64,000 bases of DNA, from positions 158,055 through 222,054 of the forward strand of contig KV918872.1 in the NCBI GenBank assembly GCA_002049455.2. The letters are read 5' to 3'. The notes below the pieces were generated by a model. That model searched no databases, was not told the origin of the DNA, and saw nothing but the letters and a program-made list of their open reading frames with translations. Shown one piece after another: positions 46,440-56,153 of the stretch. The position numbers and the translations under genes were made by a program. Source of the stretch: Porphyra umbilicalis (taxonomy: Eukaryota; Rhodophyta; Bangiophyceae; Bangiales; Bangiaceae). Every line of letters begins with the position of its first letter. Positions within the stretch are counted from its first letter, which is position 1.

Positions 46440-48240
46440 TGCGCACCCCAGCATCGGCACACGGACGGTACGCACAACGGACGTCCCGCCCGTGGGGCGG
46501 TGCCCCGAGGTCGGCACACGCCGGGTGTGTACGGGGGGCGTAGCGCCAGTGGGGCGACACCCCGGGGTCCACGCTCGACAGGGACTCAGCCAAGGGCGTA
46601 TCGCCAGTGGGGCGGCGCCCCCACGGCGTCGTGGCGCTCGTCGCGGCAAAGGGCGTGACGCTCGTGGGGTGACGCCCCGAAGCCGACGCGCGACGGGGAC
46701 GCGGCGGGGGGGGCGTCTCGCCATTGGGACGGCGCCCCCACGGCGTCGTGGCGCCTGTCGTGACGACGGGCGTAGCGCCACTGGGGCGACGCCCCGACGG
46801 CGGCGCGCGACGGGGACGCCGCGGCGGGCGTATCGCCATTGGGGCGGCGCCCCCACGGCGTCGTGGCGCCTCTCGTGACGGAGGGCGTGTCGCCATTGAG
46901 GCGGCGCCCCCACGGCGTCGTGGCGCCTGTCGTGACGGAGGGCGTAGCGCCATTGGGGCGGCGCCCCCACGGCGGCGTGGCGCCTTTCGTGACGGAGGGC
47001 GTGTCGCCATTGGGGCGGCGCCCCCACGGCGTCGTGGCGCCTGTCGTGACGGAGGGCGTCGCGCCACTGGGGCGACGCCCCCACGGCGTCATGGTGCCCA
47101 TCGTGCCGGAGGGCGTAGCGCCAGTGGGGCGACACCCCGAGGTCGACGCGCGACGGGGACGCGGCGGCGGGCGTATCGCCATTGGGGCGGCGGCCCCGCG
47201 GCGTCATGGCATTCGTCGGGACGGAGGGCGTCCACCACTGGAACGATGTCCCGAAGGCGACGCGCGACGGGGACGCCGCGGAGGGCGTATCGCCATTGGG
47301 GCGGCGCCCCCACGGCGTCGTGGCGCCTGTCGTGACGGAGGGCGTATCGCCTCTGGGGCGACGCCCCGAAGGAAACGCGCGACGGGGACGCCGCGGCGGG
47401 CGTATCGCCATTGGGGCGGCGCCCCCACGGCGTCGTGACGCCCGTCGTAACGAAGGGCGGACCGCCATTGGGGCGGCGCCCCCACGGCGTCGTGGCGCCC
47501 GTCGCGGCAAAGGGCGTATCGCCAGTGGGGCGGCGCCCCCACGGCGTCGTGGCGCTCGTCGCGACGAAGGGCGGAGCGCCAGTGGGGCGGCGCCCCGCAG
47601 TCGCCGCGCGACGGGGACGCAACGGAGGGCGTATCGCCATTGGGGCCGCGCCCCACGGCGTCGTGGCACCTCTCGTGACGAAGGGCGTGTCGCCACTGGG
47701 GCGACGCCACGAAGGCGACGCGCGACGGGGACGCCGAGGAGGGTGTATCGCAATTGGGGCGGCGCCCCCACGGCGTCGTGGCGCCCGTCGTAACGAAGGG
47801 CGGACCGCCGTTGGGGCGACGCCCCCACGGCGTCGTGGCGCCCGTCGTGACGGAGGGCGTGACGCCCGTGGGGCGACGCCCCGAAGTCGACGCGCGACGG
47901 GGACGCGGCGGCGGGCGTACCGCCATTGGGACGGCGCCCCCACGGCGGCGTGGCGCCTGTCGTGACGAAGGGCGTAGCGCCACTGGGGCGACGCCCCGAA
48001 GTCGACGCGCGACGGGGACGCGGCGGCGGGCGTAACGCCATTGGAACGGCGCCCCCACGGCGTCGTGGCGCCTGTCGTGACGAAGGGCGTAGCGCCACTG
48101 GGGCGACGCTCCGAAGGCGACGCCTGACGGGGACGCCGCGGCGGGCGTATCGCCATTGGGGCCGCGCCCCCACGGCGTCGTGGCGCCCGTCGAGGCTCAG
48201 GGCGTGTCGCCAGTGGGGCGGCGCCCCCGGTTCGACACGC
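46440..48240 (+). repeat. 57-58-bp minisatellite between G1 pol and the antisense ORF
   Basis: About 30 units. Type 1 (57 bp) contains GGGGCGGCGCCCCCACGGCG and TGGCGCCTGTCGTGACGGAG; type 2 contains GACGCCCCGAAGTCGACGCG then CGACGGGGACGC. They alternate irregularly. The 57-bp period (19 codons) keeps every frame open, giving spurious long ORFs on both strands. The matching position in G2 has no such array. Confidence 0.9.
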
Positions 48241-48254
48241 GCCGGGTGCGCCGC

Positions 48255-48367
48255 GGCGGGCCCCGCCAACGTTCCCACGGCCCCGCGGGCCCAACCGGAT
48301 TTATTCCCGCAGTGGCGGGCCCCGCCGGCGGTCACACGGCCCCGCGGGCCCAACCGGATTTATTCCC
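48255..48367 (+). repeat. 59-bp tandem duplication
   Basis: Two copies starting GGCGGGCCCCGCC (48255 and 48314), each ending GGGCCCAACCGGATTTATTC. It lies directly before the stop of the antisense ORF. The TTTATT near each end is one of few AT-rich words around and could serve 3'-end formation, which is speculative. Confidence 0.8.
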
Positions 48368-48388
48368 TACGGCGCGCCTCGGTACCAC

Positions 48389-51300
48389 CTACGGGTCGGC
48401 GTAGGCGGGGTCCACCACTGGGACCCCGCCCTTTCGCAGCTGGGCGCGCACTGCCTGGTTCAGGCGCGCCGCGTGCCACGTTGGGCTCGCGGCCAGCGAG
48501 CCCTTCACCTGGCGCGCGGCCCGGCTGTACTCCAGCAGGGCCCACCCCACCATCGCGACCGTCACCTGGCCCCAGTTCACCACCGGGTCGTACCCCCACT
48601 CGGCCCACACGGCCCCGCGGAGGTCGCCCGGTCGGGGCGGGCCCGCCTGCTTGGTGTGCGCCGCCCCCGTCAAGTAGAACGCCGACACGGTGGCGTCTTG
48701 CTCGCCGGGCCCCCGGCTCTCACGCTCCGCGGCCACGTCCCGCCCGCTGGTCCGCGCCGCGACGCGCCGCCCGGCCGGGCCGTCGTCCCGCCCCCGCCGT
48801 TGACCGACCGCCGGCGCCCCGTCCTCCTCGCCCGCGGCGTTGCCGCTCCCGCCGTCGGGGCTTAGCGGCGTCTCGGCCGGGGGGGGGGGTTGTTCGGGGG
48901 CGGGTTGTTCGGGGGCGGCCCACGACGGGGTACCGGAGGGAGGGTCCCCCGTCGCCGGAGCGTCCGGCGTGGCCCCAAGCGGCGCGGGGTCGGGCGGCCC
49001 CACCACCGCAACGGCGGACGCGGTAACCCGACGCGGGGGCGCTACGGCCGCCCCCGTGGCGGGGATCCCCGCCGCGGCTCCTAGCGGCGCGGGCAGCAGC
49101 GCCGACGGCGGCGCGGAAGACGGCCGGGACGGCAGCGAGGGCCCCGCCCGTGGCATTGTCGGGTCGGGCGCGTCACCCCGCTCGGCGGCCACCGCCACAG
49201 CTCCCCGAGCCGGGGACGGCGGCGCCGCATCCGGCAAGGCCACGGGCGGTACGACCGGGGCCACGGCGGCAACAGCGGGTGCCAAGGAACGCCCGGGGAC
49301 CGGCAGCAACGGCGGGGGCGTGGCGGGCGCGGGCGACCGACGGGGCGACATCGGCGGCGCCTCGCCCCCGCCACGGCGCGGCGACGGGTGGGGGGACCAA
49401 GCGGGGGTATACTCCCGACGCGGTGGTGTCGGCGGGCCCTCCCCACCGCCGCCGCGCGGGTAACCACGCCCGTCGTGGAGCGGCGCCGGCGGCGAGACAC
49501 ACTTGCGGTCCCCACCGCCGCGGCCACCGCCATGCCCGTGACGGGGTGTACCATCCCGGCCCCCCTCGGGCCCGTCATCACCAGCGCCTCGGTCCCACAC
49601 GCCGGCCTGGCCGCCCCCGCGGTAATCACCGCCGGTGTAGTCGTCCCCGCGGTCGTCACCGCCGCGGTAGCCGCCGCCAGGGTAGTCATACCCGCGGCCG
49701 TCCCCGCCGCGGTAGCCGCCACCGCGGTAGTCGTACCCGCGGTCATCACCGCCTCGGTACCCGCCGCCGTGGCGGTCGTACCCGCGGTCGTCGCGGTACC
49801 CGCCGCCGCGGTCCTCGCCCCCGACGCGGTTACCGCCGCGGCCGCCGCCGTCGCCGCGGTACTCGCCGCCGTAATCGCCACCGCGGTCGTCACCGCCGCG
49901 ATGCCCGCCACTGCGGTGGTAGTCCCGACCGTGGTAGCCCCGGTCGTCGTACGGGCCGCCAGTACGGCGGTCCCCGCACGTCCACTCACCGCGGTCGGCG
50001 GGAGCCGGGCCCCATCCGGCATCCGCACGGGGGTAGCCCCCGGCGCCCGACGACCAACCAGCGCGGCCGCCGCCGCCCGGTTGCCAACCGCCGCCGGGGC
50101 GCTGGCCGCCGGCCCCTTGGTCGCCGTGACCGCCCGCGCCGCCGCCGGCCGGGTAGTCGCGGCCCCCGGGGTCCCCGGCGGGCGCTGGTGGACTCCGCCC
50201 CGCCGCCACGTCGGCAGTGGTGGGGTACCGTCGGCCCCCGCCCTGGTCGGCACCGCCACGACCGCCGGGCGACGCGGCGCCACCCGCATCCGACGGGCCA
50301 CCGGCGCTGCCCCCTTGGCCGGCACTGCCCCCTTGGGGCTCCGACCGAGGAGACCGCGGCGACCCGACCCCGGCCACCCCAGGGGGTTTGGCGGACGCTG
50401 CCGGGTGCGTGGCACCGTACCCATCCCCGCCGATATCCACGTAGGGGACCTGCGGGGGCAAGTCCGCCTCGAGGGCAGCCTCCGTACACCCCAACCCGGT
50501 GGACGAGGACGCGCAGGGCGTCACGCCCACCCAGTGGCGCTCGGCGCTCATCATCGTGCCCCGGTGCGCGTAGAGGATGGTGGGGGGTTCCTTCCCCGGC
50601 GTCGAGTAGGGGAGGCGCTGGCGCACGAGACGCCACGGGACATGCGGCCACGCCGCCATGATGAGGCGCAGCGTCGTGGCCCGCCGGTTGTCCCCCTGAG
50701 CGAGGGTCAACGGCCCGAAGCGGGTGAGCGCCCACGTCGCCAAAGGCGGGGGCCGGAACAAGCGGCGGTCCCGCTCGTAGGCAGAGAGCACAGCGCTCAC
50801 CATGGCGCACGCTGCCGCGAGCCGCGCAACTCCAAGGCGGGGGTCCCTCGTCGCCGTCGTGAGGCGGTGCGCAAGATGGGTGAAGACCCGCGGCAGGAAC
50901 CAAGGGAGCAGCCGCGGCGCGGCGAACACGGTGTCCCAGTCGGACGGGGCCGAGGGGAGGAGGAACGTGCGGTCGGCGGACTCGCGCAGCGGCAGGCGCA
51001 TCGCGCCATGGCCCGCGCGGGCCACCGGAGCGAGCCGCCCCATCATGCGGGCGTCCCGCTCGTTGGCCCAGTCGTCCTCGGGGACCGGCACGGAGGTGAG
51101 GAGGTGCTCACGCCCCACCCAAAACTCCAACCCGACGCTCACGTCCCCACACGTCGTCGCCCGCAGCTTCGGCAGCTGGCGCTGCAGCGCCACCAACCAC
51201 GCGAACCCCGCCGCGCCGTCGACGCAGAACATCTCCGTGACGTCCGGCATGGGCTCCGGCAGAATCACGGCGACCTCGTTCACCCGCAGAAGGCGGCGGA

Positions 51301-52135
51301 AGTACTCGGCGGCGAGCGGGTGGTCGACGGCGTCCAACGACTTCAAGACGTTCGGCGCCGCGGACGCCGCCAGGTACCCGCCCGCCTCGCCGACGGCGAG
51401 CATGCGGGTCCACGCCGTGTCGATGGCGGCCGCGTCGTAGGGCCCCGGCATGGCGCCCCCGGACGCAACCCGCACCGTCGGCCAAGGGCCCTCGCCGTCG
51501 ACGTCGCAGGCGTCCGCGACCTCGATCGGCAACCCGACGGGAAGCGGAGCCGGGGCCGCCGGCGGCGGTAGCACGACCGCCGTGGGGACCGGGTCCCGCA
51601 GTCCCGGGGGGAGCGTCCGCGGCGGCCGCGGCGTCGGCCGCAGATGGTCCCGGTCGGGGACCCGGGCCCATGTCGCGGTCCGAAGGAGGTTCTCCGCAAG
51701 TGCCGAGCGCGACCGACCCCCGGACGTCGCCGACGGCGTGGCCGGCGCGGCCCGGCCCGCCGTCGCGGGGCCCCGCCCCGGCGGCCGGCCGCCTCCACGT
51801 CCGGCGGCGGCCGCCGCCACGGACGACGCCCCACCGCCGGCCGCTCCGCCGGGCGCCTCAGCCGCCGCGGCGCCCCCCGGCACGGGGGGGGGTGACGGGG
51901 AGCGCGACAGCGACGGCGCCTCCTCCGTCGACGAGCGGGGGCACGGCCCCGCCATGGTCGACGTCCGACGGGCCCCTGCACCTGCCGCCTCCACCGCCGC
52001 CGCGGCAGCCCCCAGCACTGGGAGCCCGCCGGTGGCCGCGCCGGCCGATGCCGCCGGCGCCACGATCGTGGCTCCGGCGCGCCGCCCCGTCGTCGCCCGC
52101 GTCACGGGTCCCGCGGGTCGGACGGACCCCGCCAT
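48389..52135 (-). CDS. Long antisense ORF of G1, 1,248 codons, unknown function
   Basis: An intact minus-strand ORF lies between pol and the 3' LTR; its ATG (52135-52133) is 37 bp from the LTR. Residues 1-140 are Ala/Pro/Gly-rich. About 145-570 is a non-repetitive, probably folded region (WARVPDRDHLRPTPR at 156; YDAAAIDTAW at 233; SDWDTVFAAPRLLP at 398; YERDRRLFRPPP at 453; VPYVDIGG at 563). The middle (about 690-870) has Arg-Gly-Gly/Tyr repeats of the DRGYDYRGGGYRGGD kind, as in RNA-binding RGG proteins. A Pro/Ala-rich linker follows, then a C-terminal block (DATVSAFYLTGAA, PRPGDLRGAVWAEWGYD, WALLEYSRAARQ). Blocks recur in G2 (35633-38304) and weakly in G3 (63364 on). Extra antisense ORFs are known in some plant Ty3/gypsy lineages, but I recognise no homologue. 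A role as RNA-binding or regulatory protein is inference from the RGG region only. Confidence 0.75.
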   Translation of the reverse strand: MAGSVRPAGPVTRATTGRRAGATIVAPAASAGAATGGLPVLGAAAAAVEAAGAGARRTSTMAGPCPRSSTEEAPSLSRSPSPPPVPGGAAAAEAPGGAAGGGASSVAAAAAGRGGGRPPGRGPATAGRAAPATPSATSGGRSRSALAENLLRTATWARVPDRDHLRPTPRPPRTLPPGLRDPVPTAVVLPPPAAPAPLPVGLPIEVADACDVDGEGPWPTVRVASGGAMPGPYDAAAIDTAWTRMLAVGEAGGYLAASAAPNVLKSLDAVDHPLAAEYFRRLLRVNEVAVILPEPMPDVTEMFCVDGAAGFAWLVALQRQLPKLRATTCGDVSVGLEFWVGREHLLTSVPVPEDDWANERDARMMGRLAPVARAGHGAMRLPLRESADRTFLLPSAPSDWDTVFAAPRLLPWFLPRVFTHLAHRLTTATRDPRLGVARLAAACAMVSAVLSAYERDRRLFRPPPLATWALTRFGPLTLAQGDNRRATTLRLIMAAWPHVPWRLVRQRLPYSTPGKEPPTILYAHRGTMMSAERHWVGVTPCASSSTGLGCTEAALEADLPPQVPYVDIGGDGYGATHPAASAKPPGVAGVGSPRSPRSEPQGGSAGQGGSAGGPSDAGGAASPGGRGGADQGGGRRYPTTADVAAGRSPPAPAGDPGGRDYPAGGGAGGHGDQGAGGQRPGGGWQPGGGGRAGWSSGAGGYPRADAGWGPAPADRGEWTCGDRRTGGPYDDRGYHGRDYHRSGGHRGGDDRGGDYGGEYRGDGGGRGGNRVGGEDRGGGYRDDRGYDRHGGGYRGGDDRGYDYRGGGYRGGDGRGYDYPGGGYRGGDDRGDDYTGGDYRGGGQAGVWDRGAGDDGPEGGRDGTPRHGHGGGRGGGDRKCVSPPAPLHDGRGYPRGGGGEGPPTPPRREYTPAWSPHPSPRRGGGEAPPMSPRRSPAPATPPPLLPVPGRSLAPAVAAVAPVVPPVALPDAAPPSPARGAVAVAAERGDAPDPTMPRAGPSLPSRPSSAPPSALLPAPLGAAAGIPATGAAVAPPRRVTASAVAVVGPPDPAPLGATPDAPATGDPPSGTPSWAAPEQPAPEQPPPPAETPLSPDGGSGNAAGEEDGAPAVGQRRGRDDGPAGRRVAARTSGRDVAAERESRGPGEQDATVSAFYLTGAAHTKQAGPPRPGDLRGAVWAEWGYDPVVNWGQVTVAMVGWALLEYSRAARQVKGSLAASPTWHAARLNQAVRAQLRKGGVPVVDPAYADP

Positions 52136-52160
52136 TCACCGCCGGGGACGGCGGTCGCTC

Positions 52161-52172
52161 GGCAGGGGGTGA
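52161..52172 (+). promoter_or_regulatory. Polypurine tract of G1
   Basis: GGCAGGGGGTGA directly precedes the 3' LTR. In G2 the equivalent position reads (complement) GAGGAGGTGA. It would prime plus-strand DNA synthesis. Confidence 0.6.
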
Positions 52173-52445
52173 TGTAGCACCACCGGGATGGGGGTGGTGC
52201 TGGGAACCCCCGGCGGGGGCCGGGCGGGCGTGGCCTGCGCGTGGCAAGCAGCGGGGCGGGCGGCACGGCCGCCACGCCCCCGCGGGTGGCGACCCGGCGC
52301 CGACTGGACAGCTGTCGGGGGCGCGGGCACCCGGGCCACGCACGAACGGCCACCAGGGGGTCGCTGGGCGGGGCGGTTATGTGGCGCGCGCGCGCCGCCG
52401 CGTGGCCACGCCAGAGGCCGCCACGTCAGGCGGTGGCACCCGGTC
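52173..52445 (+). repeat. 3' LTR of G1, first part
   Basis: 273 bp identical to 38497-38769 except for two bases by eye, ending in the CGGTC target duplication of copia B (52441-52445). Confidence 0.92.
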
Positions 52446-52867
52446 TGTTGAGCTCTGCTCGGGAATTCCATTGAAGCTATACTTACACGGGGGCTCTTGG
52501 TGACTCAAGCTCGTGTACTTGTTGGCATTCCATTGTGTATGACTTGTACTTGTTTGTACTTGATTTGTGTATCTCTTGGTGAGCTCCCCCCTTCTCGTGG
52601 TGAGCTCGGGGGGGGATTGTGCGTGGCGTGGTGACTGGATTGTGCGGCGGTGGGCGGCTTACCACCGGGGAGGCGCATGCTCCGCTTTGGGAGGTGCGCC
52701 GCAGGCCCTGCACACGCGGAGAGTGGAAGTGCCTGGGGGAGCACTGAGAGAGGGTCGTCTCTGGGACTGGCAGAGGGGTCGCCTGGGGTATATCAGGCGG
52801 TCCTAGTGGGCCCACAGCCGCCATCCAAGTAAACCAACGCATCCACCTATCTACCTCCCGCTTCACA
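52446..52867 (+). repeat. 5' LTR of copia B
   Basis: TGTTGAGCTC...CGCTTCACA. It contains a GAGCTC-rich central part and ACGCATCCACC near the end, a segment shared with the A LTRs. Confidence 0.94.
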
Positions 52868-52882
52868 GGTTATGGGCCCAGC
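52868..52882 (+). promoter_or_regulatory. Primer-binding site of copia B (initiator tRNA-Met anticodon arm)
   Basis: GGTTATGGGCCCAGC is the exact complement of the eukaryotic initiator tRNA-Met anticodon stem-loop (GCUGGGCCCAUAACC). It directly abuts the LTR. This is the half-tRNA priming of copia-type elements. The ATG at 52872-52874 is in frame with gag. Confidence 0.88.
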
Positions 52883-55800
52883 TGTCGCTGGTGGTCATCG
52901 TCGTCTTCCCTGCGGTCGCTGGTCGGACGACGTTACTCGGGTTGCGGTGTGTTCCGGCGTCGCGCGGGCCGATACCGCCGTCGACGTCGTCAGTGCGGTG
53001 CTTGGTTGCGCCGCTGTCGTCAACATGTCGGACTGCGGCCGCCTTAGCGGCCCACGGTTCGCGCAGCTGGACGACGATTACAAGGTGTGGGCGGCGTACC
53101 AGCGTGCGCAGCTCAAGAAAGAGAAGCTGTGGACGGCCGTCGTGACGGACCGCCCTGCTTCTGGTTCGGACGACAAGAAGACCGACCCGGTGGTCGAAGC
53201 GTGGGACGCCATGAACGAGGCGGCGCTGGCGACCATCCAGATGTCGGTCAAGCCCGTGCATCTCAACACGGTCACATCGGTTGACACGGCCAAGGAGGCG
53301 TGGGACGCGCTCAAGGTCATGTTCGAGGCACGTGACAATGCGCAGCTGCTGCGGCTCATGGACGAGCTGAGCAGCCTGCAGAAGGGCGACGACGAAAACA
53401 TCATCAAGTTTGCGTCGCGCGCCAAGATGATCCGGGACGAGCTTGCCATGCTCGGAAACCCGGTGGACGACAACACGCTCGCACTGCGTGTCTTGTCGGG
53501 GCTTCCGTCAGAGTACGGGATGCTCAGGACGGTCTTGGAGAACAAGGACACAAAGCTCGTCATGTCGGACTTTACGGCTAAGCTGCTGCAAGTGGAGCAG
53601 CGGAGCATTACCGTCGCCGCGTCGAAGCCTTCTGGCAGTGTCAAGTCACAAGCTTTTGCTGCAGCGGCGCACAAGAAGTCGTTTGACAAGAAGTCGGTCG
53701 TGTGCTTCTACTGCAACAAGAAAGGGCACATGCAGCGCGACTGCTACAAGAAGAAGGCGGATGAGGCCAAGGGCAAGGGCAAGCCCGGCGGTGGTGGTGG
53801 TGAAGGCGGCCAAGGCGGCGGGCCCCACGCGGGTGCCGCTCTGGCCTACACTGCTTCCACCGGCAATGCCGGGAGCAGCAAGGCTCACGGCAGCACACGC
53901 GGGTTGTCAACCTGGGTGCTCGACTCTGGCGCAACCAACCACATGGCCGCCGGGGATAAGGGCTTCACCGTCCGGACGGCGGGAAGCGGGGCCGAGGTCA
54001 CCTTGGCCAACGGCGATAAGGTGCCCATCAAGGGGCACGGCCACGTCTCTATGGACGTTGGCAAAGGAAACACCAAGACGCGCATGGTGCTCGGGGAGGC
54101 TATGCTCGTTCCGGACCTGACTAGCAACCTGCTGTCGGTTCGAACAGTCGACCGCAATCGAGGTGCGGTGGTGTTTGTCGACAACGCCTGCTTCATTCTT
54201 AGCGACGGGGATGCTGTACGCTTGAGCGGGGTGCTCGACAAGGCGTCGGTGGTCGGCAAGGTGAACGACCTGGACCAGTATGTGCTCAAGGTGACGCCGG
54301 TCCAGGCGTCGGCTAACGCGGCATCCACGCGCATAGCCGGGGAGGCGGAGCTGTGGCACCGTCGGTTCAACCACTTGGGGTTAGAGAACCTCAAGCGGGC
54401 GGCCACAATGGTCGACGGCATGCCATCGTCAGTGGCAGACGCCAAGCGCGTCATTGGCACTGTGTGTGTGCCGTGTGTGGACGGCAAGATGGTTCAGGCG
54501 CCGAGCCCCCGCTCATCTACAGCGACGACCAAGTGCGAGCTGGTGCACACCGACATTGGTGGCCCACTCACGGAGTCGCTGGGTGGTTCCATCTACTTTA
54601 TGACGGCCTTGGAGGACTCCACGGGGTTCATCACGGCAACGCCTATCAAGACGAAAGGGATGGCACCGCAGGTTCTCAAGACGCGTATCAAGCAGCTTGA
54701 GACGCTGACGGGAGTCAAGGTCAAGCGCGTCCGTCATGACGGTGCCAAGGAGTACGTCACCAACGACCTCAAGGCATGGTACGAGGACAAGGGCATCACG
54801 TCGGAGATGACAGCGCCTTACAAGTCACAGCAGAACGGCAAAGCGGAGCGGGTGAGCCGCACGCTGATGGAGTGCGTGCGTGCTGCTCTGCTCGATGCCG
54901 GAGCGGAGGAAGAGCTGTGGGCTGAGGCGTTGGCCTCCGTCGTCCATGTGCTCAACCGGTCCCCCAAAGCGGGGCTGGCCGTGACACCGCTGGAGGCTCT
55001 AACGGGTCGACGCCCCAACGTCGCGGGATTCCGCGTTTGGGGGAGTCGGGCGTGGGCGCTCAAGCCCAAGAAGCAGCAACGCAAGCTGGAGCCAAGGACC
55101 GACGTCGGCCGCTTTGTCGGCTACACGGTCGGTGGCAAGGCCTACCGCATCCTCGAGGACGAGACGAACCAAGTCTTTGAGCGTCGTGACGTGCTGATGG
55201 AGGAGAACCCGGCTAAGGTCGAGGCGTCGGCAGACGGGTCAAGCGCTGGTCCCCGGCTGACTGCGGACTATGACGGCGACAAGGAGGACGCCACGGAAGG
55301 GGCAATGGACATGCTCGACGCTGAACGCGGGCGAGAGGACGAGTATGCCCCCGACGACACCTCCGACAGCGATGACGAAGGCAGTGCTCCCTCCCCTTCT
55401 GAAGATAGCGAGGAGGAAGACGATGACGGCCCCGACGGCTCGATACCGGCGGTCGGTCAAGGACCTGCTACCTGTGACAGCGCCGCACCTGGGCCTCGTC
55501 GCTCGAAACGAAAGCCAGCTCCCAAGGTAACATGGTGGGAGAAGGAACCCAAGGCGTACCTGGCAAGCGGTACCAAGTCCTCGGCTGAAGCGGGTTGCGA
55601 CCTGCACAAGCCCCCTGTGAACGAGAAGGAGGCGCGTGCTCGTCCTGATTGGCCGCGGTGGAAGCAGGCCATCAAGGAAGAAGTGGCAGCACACAAGAAG
55701 CTTGGCACCTGGTCCAAGATTAAGGTGAACAACAAGAAGCAAAAGGCCATCAAGACGCGATTCGTGTTCGACATCAAGCACGACGCGGAGGGCAAGATGA

Positions 55801-56153
55801 CGCGCTACAAGGCCCGACTCGTGGCCCAAGGCTTCAACCAAGTGCCGGGGCGGGACTTTGACGAGACGTGGGCGCCGGTGCCCAACGCGGCTACCACACG
55901 GGCCCTCTTTGCTGTGGCCGCAGCCACGGGCTGGGAGGTTCACCATGTCGACATGGTGAAGTGCGGTCCAAGGTGGACCCGTGCCTCTACGAGTGGTGCC
56001 ACCCTGTGCACGGGCGCGTCTTCATTCTCGTGTACGTCGACGACCTTATCGTGGCGGGCGAGAAGCTGGCTGGGGTTGCTGCCGTCAAGCGCTTCGTGTC
56101 GGCGAAGTTTGAAGTACGCGACATGGGGGAGGTCAACGACTTTATTGGCATGA
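52872..56153 (+). pseudogene. pol: gag-protease-integrase and N-terminal RT of copia B
   Basis: A 1,093-codon frame open from the ATG in the primer site; a second start, in VVNMSDCG, is at 53025. Gag domain about residues 55-270; zinc knuckle CFYCNKKGHMQRDC near 53703-53744; protease WVLDSGATNHM (Asp 53922-53924); integrase zinc domain (LWHRRFNHLG ... CVPCVDG); DDE core (VHTDIGGPL, RHDGAKEYVTNDLKAWY, QQNGKAERVSRTLME); acidic linker; RT start (WKQAIKEEVAAHKKLGTW, YKARLVAQGFNQVPGRDFD). After HHVDM at about 55952 about 170 bp that A retains are missing and the frame is wrong to the stop at 56153. Everything up to that point looks functional. Confidence 0.92.

Noticed and set aside
46440-48240. 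Possible CRISPR-like repeat array
   Set aside because: Units are contiguous without unique spacers and sit in a eukaryotic retrotransposon.
46050-48353. 767-codon minus-strand ORF and several 200-400-codon ORFs on both strands
   Set aside because: They are the 57-bp minisatellite read in frames that its 19-codon period keeps open; no non-repetitive protein content.
49081-51571. 727- and 503-codon plus-strand and 447-codon minus-strand ORFs overlapping the G1 antisense ORF
   Set aside because: Shadows in other frames. Only the 48389-52135 frame has blocks conserved in G2.
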